This document shows positions 57,141 to 64,000 of a stretch of DNA of 64,000 bases, piece by piece (within the stretch, counting starts at the first letter, position 1; every line of letters starts with the position of its first letter). Below the pieces are notes generated by a model that was not told the DNA's origin, made no database searches, and was given only the letters and a program-made list of their open reading frames with translations. Origin of the DNA: Clostridium sp. BJN0013 (GTDB taxonomy: Bacteria; Bacillota; Clostridia; Clostridiales; Clostridiaceae); contig NZ_CP162495.1 in NCBI RefSeq assembly GCF_040939125.1, forward strand, positions 2,294,001-2,358,000. Reading direction: 5' to 3'. A program made the position numbers and the translations under genes.

Positions 57141-59234
57141 TTATTTATTATCTTCTAACTCCTTGTATTCTTTATGTTTGCATTCTGAATTAGAACATTC
57201 TAAGTAATTTCCTTTTGATTTACTATACTTTTTAACCATATAACTGTGACATAGAGGACATTGCTCATTTGTAGGTTCCAGCCAGCTTACAAAATCGCAG
57301 TCTGGATAAGAACTACATCCATAAAATTTTCTACCTTTTCTGCTCTTTTTTACTAAAATTTTTCCTCCGCATTTAGGACACTTAACATCCAGTTCTTCTA
57401 CTATAGGTTTTGTATTTTTACATTCCGGGTAACCTGGACATGCTAAGAAATCTCCAAATCTTCCATGTTTTATTACCATATTTCTTCCACACTTATCACA
57501 CTTTATATCCGTAACCTTATCTTCTATGGTAATTCTGGCAACTTCTTTTTCTGCTATTTCAATAGCTTTTTTCAAAGGTTCATAAAATTTTCCTACTACT
57601 TCAGTCCAGTTATCCTTTCCCTCCTCAATGCTATCTAGCTTAGATTCTATTTCAGCAGTAAATTCCACATCTACTACCTGTTTAAAGTATTCACTAACTA
57701 TATTATTTACTATATTCCCTAGTTCTGTTGGAATTAAAGTTTTCTTTTCCCTTTGTATATATTTTCTATCTAAAAGAGTAGATAAAATAGGAGCATAGGT
57801 ACTAGGCCTCCCTATACCATTTTCTTCAAGAGTTTTTACCAAGGATGCTTCTGAAAATCTAGCTGGTGGCTGTGTAAAATGTTGTTTTCCATCTATGGAT
57901 TTTTTTAAGAGAAGTTCTCCTTCCTCTAGTTTGGGTAGGACTATATCTAATTTTTCTTCCTCTGTTATATACCGATATACTTTCATAAAACCACAAAATT
58001 TTATCTTAGAACCTCCAACTTTTAATCCATAATTATTATTAACTATATCTATAGATGTAACATCAATTTTTGCAGAAGCCATTTGGCTGGCCACAAATCT
58101 ATCCCATATCAATTTGTATACCTTATACTGCTCTGGTTTTAAGTCCGATTTAGCTTTATCTGGTGTTATCTCTACATTAGTAGGTCTTATGGCTTCATGG
58201 GCATCTTGTATATTTTTCTTACTTTTAAAATCCCTAGGCTTGGATTCAACATATTCTTTTCCAAATTGATTCACTATAAAATCTCTACAGACTTGTTGAG
58301 CTTCTTTAGAAATTCTTACAGAATCAGTTCTCATATAAGTTATAAGTCCTACAGTACCATGGCCTTTTATATCCACTCCTTCATAGAGCTGTTGGGCTAT
58401 GGACATAGTTCTTTTAGTTGAAAAATTTAATTTTTTATATGCATCCTGCTGAAGAGTACTTGTAATAAATGGAGGGAGAGGATTTTTATTTTTACAAGTA
58501 TTTTTAATGGATTTTACAATAAAATCCCCACTTTCCAGTTCCTTAATAATCTTATCCACTTCATCTTTATTAGAAATTTCAATCTTTTTTTTATTTAAAG
58601 TGGTGAGTCTTACATTAAAACATTTGGTTTCATTTTTCTTATGAAGCATACATTCTATAGTCCAATATTCTTCAGGTACAAAACTTAGTATTTTCTTTTC
58701 TCTCTCACATATCATGTTAAGTGCCACAGATTGTACTCTACCTGCACTTAATCCCCATTTAACTTTTCTCCAGAGTATTGGACTTATTTTATATCCCACT
58801 AGCCTATCCAGTATTCTTCTTGCCTGCTGTGCATTGACTAGATTTATATTTATTGCTCTGGCAGATTTTATAGAATTTTTTACAGCATTTTTAGTAATTT
58901 CATGAAATTCTATTCTACACTTTTCATTTTCATCCAACTTCAGAACATGAGATAAGTGCCATGAAATAGCCTCTCCCTCTCTATCAGGGTCTGTAGCTAA
59001 ATATATTTTTTCACTTTTTTTGGCTTGTTTTCTAAGTTTATCTAAAATTTCCCCTTTTCCTCTTATAGTTATATATTTAGGGTTATACCCATTATCTATA
59101 TCAACCCCAAATTGACTTTTGGGAAGATCTCTAACATGGCCCATTGAAGCTTCTACTACATAATTTTTACCTAAATACTTTCTTATTGTCTTAGCTTTTG
59201 CCGGTGATTCAACTATAACTAATTTTTGTCCCAT
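57141..59234 (-). CDS. topA: DNA topoisomerase I
   Basis: Type IA topoisomerase that relaxes negative supercoils, 697 residues. TOPRIM domain (VIVESPAKAKTIRKYLG near the start, and DPDREGEAISWH), and the active-site tyrosine in GLITYMRTDS. Three C-terminal four-cysteine zinc units follow (CDKCGRNM, CPKCGGKI and CPLCHSYM openings). The ribosome-binding site is weak. Between it and dprA lies repeat copy D. Confidence 0.97.
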   Translation of the reverse strand: MGQKLVIVESPAKAKTIRKYLGKNYVVEASMGHVRDLPKSQFGVDIDNGYNPKYITIRGKGEILDKLRKQAKKSEKIYLATDPDREGEAISWHLSHVLKLDENEKCRIEFHEITKNAVKNSIKSARAININLVNAQQARRILDRLVGYKISPILWRKVKWGLSAGRVQSVALNMICEREKKILSFVPEEYWTIECMLHKKNETKCFNVRLTTLNKKKIEISNKDEVDKIIKELESGDFIVKSIKNTCKNKNPLPPFITSTLQQDAYKKLNFSTKRTMSIAQQLYEGVDIKGHGTVGLITYMRTDSVRISKEAQQVCRDFIVNQFGKEYVESKPRDFKSKKNIQDAHEAIRPTNVEITPDKAKSDLKPEQYKVYKLIWDRFVASQMASAKIDVTSIDIVNNNYGLKVGGSKIKFCGFMKVYRYITEEEKLDIVLPKLEEGELLLKKSIDGKQHFTQPPARFSEASLVKTLEENGIGRPSTYAPILSTLLDRKYIQREKKTLIPTELGNIVNNIVSEYFKQVVDVEFTAEIESKLDSIEEGKDNWTEVVGKFYEPLKKAIEIAEKEVARITIEDKVTDIKCDKCGRNMVIKHGRFGDFLACPGYPECKNTKPIVEELDVKCPKCGGKILVKKSRKGRKFYGCSSYPDCDFVSWLEPTNEQCPLCHSYMVKKYSKSKGNYLECSNSECKHKEYKELEDNK

Positions 59235-59301
59235 TTTATGCTCTGGTTATTGTAAAAATCTAATCCAGAGTACTGCACCCCCTTATTTTACCCATTAATA
59301 T

Positions 59302-59450
59302 TTATCCAAAGACGGCAAGTTAGTTAACACCCCAGCTTCTTCAAAATGTGGGATGAGCACTGCTATGCCACTGGATAGGTGATTCTAAGGTTTATATGAA
59401 AAAAATATTCCTTACAATCAGACTCCACCTAAACCTCTGAATCATTTTAT
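59302..59450 (+). repeat. Intergenic repeat element, copy D (diverged)
   Basis: TTATCCAAAGACGGCAAGTT ... CCACTGGATAGG, then CTAAGG ... ATTCCTTA ... GACTCCACCTAAACC ... AATCATTTTAT. Full length but decayed: the second hairpin has lost most pairing. It lies between two minus-strand genes but is itself in plus orientation, so it does not lead into a gene. No other feature is seen in 59235-59498. Confidence 0.75.
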
Positions 59451-59498
59451 AGTCTCTTTAATTAACTAAATATTATTCTTCATTTAAATAAATATACC

Positions 59499-60599
59499 TT
59501 AATCCATAATACTTTTGCTACTTTCAATTTTTACATAGTAATTACCAGAAAGACATATTATTTTATTTTTTAACTGCAATTCAAATAATAACTCATATAA
59601 TTGTTTTATGTCAACATTAGTAATTCTACATATTTCATCTATATGTTTAGGAATTTGTCCTATAATTTTAAGTATTTTTTCCTCTTTATCATTTAATATA
59701 TCCTCTTTTATACAATCTTTATTCACATATTGCAGGGATAATAATTGAAATAAATCCTGTAAACATGTAAATACATGAGCCCCATCTCTTATGAGTTTAT
59801 TTGTTCCCTTACTTTTAGAGGAAAATATAGACCCTGGTACTGCCATAACATCCTTACCTTGCTCCAATGCACAACTAGCCGTTATTAAAGCTCCACTTTT
59901 CTCTCCTGCCTCCACAATAATTACAACATCACTAAGTCCACTTATAATTCTATTTCTTAATGGGAAATTATAAGCATAGGGTTTTGTTCTTGGAATAAAT
60001 TGAGATAATATACATCCCTCTTGTAAAATATCTTCATATAATTTCTTATTTTTTACAGGGTATATTACATCTATTCCCGAGCCAAGCACCCCACAGGTAT
60101 ATCCTCTATTTTCTATGGAAGCTCTATGAGCATAACTGTCAATTCCTCTTGCCATGCCACTTATTACATTGATATTATTTATAGAAACTTCTTTGCTTAT
60201 TAATGAAGCTATATTTTCTCCATAAAAACTACAATCTCTAGCACCTACCAGTGCAACATTTAAATTACTATTTAAATTTTTAATATTTCCCTTATAAAAT
60301 AAAACTGGTGGAGAATCATTATAATTTTTTAACCTTTCAGGGTAGTCTTCTTCATAAAAATTTATAGTTTTAATGCCTTCTTTAAAACAATATTCCATTA
60401 GAGCTCGTAATTTCTCTCTATTCCACGCATTTTTTAGCTCCATATATATTTTGTCATATTTTTTAACAGAATATATATAACTATCATTACAAATATTTTC
60501 TTCATATATTTCCTGCATATTAGAAAATCTCTTTACAATATCAATTTTCATTTTATTAGATATTTTTACAGAGGCAAACCACAGATCATATATATTCAT
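59499..60599 (-). CDS. dprA: DNA-processing protein DprA
   Basis: 366 residues; the Rossmann-like core binds single-stranded DNA and loads RecA during transformation. Motifs: NVALVGARDCSFYG, ISGMARGIDSYAHRAS, GVLGSGIDVIYP and EAGEKSGALITAS. The C-terminal winged-helix-like segment follows (about 300-366). Found next to topA, as in most Firmicutes. Present even in species not known to be naturally competent. Confidence 0.95.
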   Translation of the reverse strand: MNIYDLWFASVKISNKMKIDIVKRFSNMQEIYEENICNDSYIYSVKKYDKIYMELKNAWNREKLRALMEYCFKEGIKTINFYEEDYPERLKNYNDSPPVLFYKGNIKNLNSNLNVALVGARDCSFYGENIASLISKEVSINNINVISGMARGIDSYAHRASIENRGYTCGVLGSGIDVIYPVKNKKLYEDILQEGCILSQFIPRTKPYAYNFPLRNRIISGLSDVVIIVEAGEKSGALITASCALEQGKDVMAVPGSIFSSKSKGTNKLIRDGAHVFTCLQDLFQLLSLQYVNKDCIKEDILNDKEEKILKIIGQIPKHIDEICRITNVDIKQLYELLFELQLKNKIICLSGNYYVKIESSKSIMD

Positions 60600-60763
60600 A
60601 TATTATTCACATCCTCTATGTATAATCATGTAAAAATTATGCTCACAATTTAAATATTTTATTCCTAAATAATAAAATATGGCTCACAATATATTTTAAA
60701 ACATTTAACTCAAGTTTACATATGAAGTTTATATATGTTATATTATCTAGTAAACAATAGATT

Positions 60764-60913
60764 TTATCCGAAGGCGGCAATTAGCTAATACTCTCATCTT
60801 CTTCAAAGTGGGAGATAAGCAGGTCTACACGCCTGGATAAGTTCTTTTAAGGTTCAGCTGGAGATAAGCATTTCTCATAAGAAAACTCCAACTGAACCTA
60901 AAAATCACTTGAT
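60764..60913 (+). repeat. Intergenic repeat element, copy E
   Basis: Full-length, well-preserved copy: TTATCCGAAGGCGGCAATTA, then CTCTCATCTTCTTCAAAGTG, CGCCTGGATAAG, then a GGTTCAGCTGGAG...CTCCAACTGAACC hairpin, ending AATCACTTGAT. It stops directly before GAGGAG of the nuclease gene, on the same strand. The paired change A/C to C/A inside the second hairpin (CAGCTGGAG with CTCCAACTG versus CAGATGGAG with CTCCACCTG) does not keep perfect pairing. The rest of 60600-60763 is AT-rich and holds no gene. Confidence 0.85.
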
Positions 60914-60927
60914 TGAGGAGATTAAAT

Positions 60928-61746
60928 ATGAATAAATTATTATTTGGAATATCAGGACTTCCTCTTGGAGATGGCAACACTAAGTTCAATTATTCCTCTG
61001 CCATAGATTATCTGGCTTCCTTGGGCCTTGATGCCATGGAACTGCCTTTTGTTCGTTCTATAAATGTAACGGATAAAAATAAAGATTCCATATTAAATAA
61101 AAAAATAGAGCATAATTTTTATCTCTCAGCTCACGGGTCATATTTCATAAATTTAAATGCAGATGAGGAAGAAAAACAACTGAAATCGCTAGAAAGAATT
61201 ATAAAAGGTGCTTCTGCACTATCTAAAATTCAAGGAAGAAGCTTGGTATTTCACCCTGGATTTTATTTAAAAGATTCTAAAGAAGATACTTATAATACCA
61301 TAAAAGAAAATTTACTTAAACTTCCCCATGAAAATGTAGATTATCGTCTGGAAACCACCGGTAAAGGCAGCCAATTTGGAAGTTTAGAAGAATTAGTTTC
61401 TCTATGTCTAGAAGTACCTTCCTGTAAACTTTGCATAGATTTTGCCCATATTCATGCTAGATATAATGGTGCATTAAAAAATTATAACGATTTTAAAAAG
61501 ATTCTCCAATATGTAGAAGAAAGACTTGGACAGGAAGCTTTAAATGATATGCATATACATATATCTGGCATTCGTTATAGTGAAAAAGGGGAGAGGAATC
61601 ATCTACCCTTTCTTGAAAGTGATTTCAATTATGTAGAATGTTTAAGAAGTCTAAAAAAATTCAAAGCAAAAGGATGCATAATCTGTGAAAGCCCTATGCT
61701 GGAAAAGGATGCTTTGATACTAAAAAATACCTATGAAAAATTATAA
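60928..61746 (+). CDS. Endonuclease IV-like TIM-barrel AP endonuclease
   Basis: 272 residues of the Nfo / xylose-isomerase-like superfamily. Metal-ligand positions of endonuclease IV can be followed: HGSYFINL, HPGFYL, ETTGKGSQFGS, DFAHIHAR, HIHISG, ERNHLPF and ESP. The usual DRH is replaced by RNH, as in the archaeal-like short branch, so the gene may repair abasic sites or have a related role. Start is ATG at 60928 (GAGGAG 8 bases upstream); a TTG five codons earlier overlaps that site. It lies between divergent dprA and yifB, directly after repeat copy E. Confidence 0.82.
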   Translation: MNKLLFGISGLPLGDGNTKFNYSSAIDYLASLGLDAMELPFVRSINVTDKNKDSILNKKIEHNFYLSAHGSYFINLNADEEEKQLKSLERIIKGASALSKIQGRSLVFHPGFYLKDSKEDTYNTIKENLLKLPHENVDYRLETTGKGSQFGSLEELVSLCLEVPSCKLCIDFAHIHARYNGALKNYNDFKKILQYVEERLGQEALNDMHIHISGIRYSEKGERNHLPFLESDFNYVECLRSLKKFKAKGCIICESPMLEKDALILKNTYEKL

Positions 61747-61771
61747 TATTTTTTACATCTAGGAGATTAAA

Positions 61772-61831
61772 ATGCTAAGTTATTGTCAAGAATTAGCCAG
61801 AGGTGATAACATAAAATGGCTATTAAAATAA
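61772..61831 (+). CDS. Possible 19-codon leader peptide overlapping yifB
   Basis: AGGAG lies 6 bases before an ATG that opens a 19-codon frame (MLSYCQELARGDNIKWLLK) ending in TAA inside the sixth yifB codon. It is in a different frame from yifB, and its ribosome-binding site is better than that of yifB. It may couple translation into yifB. It could also be chance; no homologue is known to me. Confidence 0.35.
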   Translation: MLSYCQELARGDNIKWLLK

Positions 61832-63333
61832 ATACAGCTTCTTTTTTAGGTATAGATGGAAATATTATATCAGTTGAAGTAGACGTGAAAAGGGGATTTC
61901 CATCTTTTAATATAGTAGGTCTTGCAGATACTTCAGTAAAGGAATCCAAAGAAAGAGTAAGAGCTTCTATTATAAATTCAGGATTTGAATTTCCTGTAAA
62001 AAAAATAACAGTTAATCTAGCTCCTGCAGACATAAAAAAAGTAGGTTCCCTATTTGATTTACCTATAGCTCTCGGAATACTAATTGCTACAAATCAAATA
62101 GATTTTCATGATTCACAAAAATTTTTAATAATGGGAGAGCTTTCACTATGTGGGGACTTGAATAAGATAAGAGGAGTGCTTCCAATAACAATGGAAGGCA
62201 TAAAAAATAATATAATAAATTTTATAGTTCCTATGAATAATGCAGAAGAATGCTCTTCGATAAAGGGAAGTAACTGTTATGCCTTTAAAAATTTAAAGGA
62301 AGTAGTCTACTTTATAAAACACAGAGATTTACTTCCCTACAATTACAAAAAAGTATATTCTAGAAAACAATTTTCACTTGACTTCTCAGACATATTAGGA
62401 CAGGAAAGCTGTAAACGTGCTCTGGAAATTGCTGCTGCTGGAAATCACAATATAATTATCTCAGGTGCCCCTGGTTCAGGTAAAACCATGTTGGCTAAAA
62501 GAATGCCCTCTATATTACCTGATCTAAGCTATAAGGAGGCTTTAGAAGTTACTAAGATATATAGTATAAGTGGGAATTTACCACAAAAAGAAGGCCTGCT
62601 TACAAATCCTCCTTTTAGAAGTCCTCATCACACCAGTACTTCTATTTCTCTAGTAGGTGGAGGAAAAAATCTAATGCCTGGTGAAATATCCCTTGCCCAC
62701 AATGGAGTACTATTTTTGGATGAAATATTAGAATTTAAAAAAAATGTACTGGAAGCCTTAAGACAGCCCTTAGAAGATAAAAAAATAACTATAACCAGAT
62801 CTTCTGGTACCGTTACTTTTCCATGTAATTTTATGACTATTTTGGCCACTAATCTATGCCCCTGCGGAAATTTTTCTTCCAATAGGCCTTGTACTTGTAC
62901 TGAACATGAAAGAAAAAGATACATATCAAAATTATCCAGACCCTTTTTAGATAGAATAGATCTATTTACATATGTAAATCCCATTGATTTTAAGTATATT
63001 GAAAATTATTCCAAAGGAGAAAGTTCCATAAATATAAAAAAAAGAGTAGAAAATGCCCGAGATATCCAAAAAGAAAGATTTAAAAAAGAAAATATATACT
63101 ATAATTCAGATATGAACAGCTCACTTATAAGAAAATATTGTAAACTTAATAAAAAATCCATGGAATTAATAAAAAAAATTTATACTAAATATAACCTAAC
63201 TACTAGAGCTTATAGTAAAATACTAAAAATATCTAGAACCATAGCTGACTTAAATAACTGTGATCGAATAAAAGAATTCCACATAAAAGAAGCCCTATAC
63301 TATAGAAAATTTATGGATAAGGATTTTCTATAA
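61816..63333 (+). CDS. yifB: YifB/ComM Mg-chelatase-like AAA+ ATPase
   Basis: 505 residues. The N-terminal Lon-S5-fold ChlI domain (PSFNIVGLADTSVKESKERV) is followed by an AAA+ domain with Walker A SGAPGSGKTML and Walker B NGVLFLDEI, then a C-terminal MCM-like lid with a cysteine cluster (CPCGN...CTCT). ComM in Vibrio is a helicase that extends heteroduplex during transformation, so a recombination role alongside DprA is plausible. GAGGTG precedes the ATG. It is not a true magnesium chelatase. Confidence 0.94.
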   Translation: MAIKINTASFLGIDGNIISVEVDVKRGFPSFNIVGLADTSVKESKERVRASIINSGFEFPVKKITVNLAPADIKKVGSLFDLPIALGILIATNQIDFHDSQKFLIMGELSLCGDLNKIRGVLPITMEGIKNNIINFIVPMNNAEECSSIKGSNCYAFKNLKEVVYFIKHRDLLPYNYKKVYSRKQFSLDFSDILGQESCKRALEIAAAGNHNIIISGAPGSGKTMLAKRMPSILPDLSYKEALEVTKIYSISGNLPQKEGLLTNPPFRSPHHTSTSISLVGGGKNLMPGEISLAHNGVLFLDEILEFKKNVLEALRQPLEDKKITITRSSGTVTFPCNFMTILATNLCPCGNFSSNRPCTCTEHERKRYISKLSRPFLDRIDLFTYVNPIDFKYIENYSKGESSINIKKRVENARDIQKERFKKENIYYNSDMNSSLIRKYCKLNKKSMELIKKIYTKYNLTTRAYSKILKISRTIADLNNCDRIKEFHIKEALYYRKFMDKDFL

Positions 63334-63453
63334 GTAAAATTTATTGTAGCCTATAAAAATTTCTAAAAAAATCTTTATTTTGTTTTACAATAATTGTATA
63401 ATATACGTAATAAAAGTTATTTAATACAATATTTATAAAAGCAGGGTGATTTT

Positions 63454-63660
63454 ATGTGTTTTATATTTGTCATACTAGGACTAATACTGGGAATTGTATT
63501 ATTTCTAATTGGAATAAAAACTAATAATGTTGATATTATTAGCATCGGAAGCGTACTTTCTATATTTTTTTTATTAATTTGTATAAATATATACATACCT
63601 AATTTAATACATACTTTAAATTCTAGTGTAATTAGAATAAATAATAGACTACCCCATTAA
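63454..63660 (+). CDS. Small two-helix membrane protein
   Basis: 68 residues, not recognised. Two hydrophobic segments (about 2-22 and 29-50) joined by a short polar turn (KTNNVDI), then a polar tail ending NNRLPH. AGGGTG lies 5-6 bases before the ATG. A TATAAT at 63397-63402 with a poor -35 may be its promoter. Function unknown. Confidence 0.65.
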   Translation: MCFIFVILGLILGIVLFLIGIKTNNVDIISIGSVLSIFFLLICINIYIPNLIHTLNSSVIRINNRLPH

Positions 63661-63754
63661 AAATTCACTGAATAAAAATAATGGGGGAATAATGCAAATT
63701 TTTATTACAAATGATATAATAATAAAAAAGTTTGGAAATGAAAGGGGAAAATTT

Positions 63755-64000
63755 ATGCATTCTTTTAACAAGGATATAGGTTCCCTGGGCGAAGATATTG
63801 CTAAAAATTATTTGAATCAAATTGGATATACCGTACTTGAAAGAAACTTTCGATGTAAAGTAGGTGAAATAGACATTATAGGAAAAGATGGTGATTATAT
63901 TTGCTTTATAGAAGTCAAGTCTCGCTATGGAAAATTATATGGAAATCCCTGCGAATCGGTAAATTATTCTAAACGTCTCAAAATCTATAAAGCAGCTAAT
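63755..64000 (+). CDS. YraN family (UPF0102) nuclease-like protein, 3' end beyond window
   Basis: First 82 codons visible. MHSFNKDIGSLGEDIAKNYL opens the protein, followed by the Holliday-junction-resolvase-like core VGEIDIIGKDGDYICFIEVKSR, in parts EIDIIG and FIEVKSR, which carry the D...ExK nuclease signature. Role unknown; probably DNA or RNA processing. AGGGG lies 7-8 bases before the ATG. The gene is commonly close to yifB and dprA in bacteria. Confidence 0.88.
   Translation, partial: MHSFNKDIGSLGEDIAKNYLNQIGYTVLERNFRCKVGEIDIIGKDGDYICFIEVKSRYGKLYGNPCESVNYSKRLKIYKAAN

Overview
The window is low-GC DNA from an anaerobic, spore-forming Firmicute, most likely Clostridium sensu stricto of the C. 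kluyveri / C. ljungdahlii type. That placement is inferred from gene content (SpoVS, YlmC/YmxH, CodY, PolC, RNase Y, TepA), strong GGAGG ribosome-binding sites, frequent GTG/TTG starts and AT-rich spacers. No rRNA, tRNA, CRISPR array, prophage or intact insertion sequence was seen.

Layout. (1) 1-3274: kdpE (cut by the window edge) and kdpD, a potassium two-component system that is visibly richer in G+C than its neighbours and has no kdpABC on its upstream side. (2) 3501-15767: mixed housekeeping genes: a UvrD/PcrA-type helicase, nicotinate phosphoribosyltransferase, a broken histidine-phosphatase gene, a Nudix CoA pyrophosphatase, a D-Ala-D-Ala carboxypeptidase, gap, gltX, a Lys/Glu-rich protein with a duplicated C-terminal domain, and purB. 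(3) 15980-20314: a DUF378 membrane protein facing a five-gene minus-strand run: UbiA-type prenyl-phosphate transferase, GT-C glycosyltransferase, small EamA/ArnE-like transporter, aspartate aminotransferase and HPr. (4) 20537-59234: the long conserved minus-strand Firmicute backbone: topA, codY, rpsB, tsf, pyrH, frr, uppS, cdsA, dxr, rseP, ispG, polC, rimP, nusA, rnpM(ylxR), ylxQ, infB, rbfA, nrnA, truB, ribF, rpsO, pnp, a mlpA-like M16 peptidase, ylmC, dapG, tepA, ftsK, rimO, pgsA, recA, rny, spoVS. It links translation, RNA decay, isoprenoid and phospholipid synthesis, DNA replication and repair, and sporulation. (5) 59499-64000: dprA on the minus strand, facing away from an endonuclease IV-like gene, yifB (comM), a small membrane protein and yraN (cut by the window edge) on the plus strand.

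The most unusual non-coding content is a family of about 150-bp intergenic elements. There are four long copies and one short copy, all running from TTATCC to CACTTGAT or a decayed version of it, and each long copy has two potential hairpins. Three long copies sit directly in front of a gene on the same strand (the D-Ala-D-Ala carboxypeptidase, polC, and the endonuclease IV-like gene). The short copy lies upstream of gltX, and the fourth long copy lies between topA and dprA. I do not recognise the family. Other regulatory observations are a perfect 15-bp inverted repeat on the gap promoter, inverted repeats on the purB and codY promoters, a canonical LexA box on the recA promoter, and a T-box-like terminator without the rest of a T-box in front of gltX. 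Starts were set from ribosome-binding sites, so several genes begin inside their longest open frame (helicase, gltX, aspC, pgsA, rimO, ftsK, tepA, pnp, nrnA, infB, uppS, frr, nfo-like).
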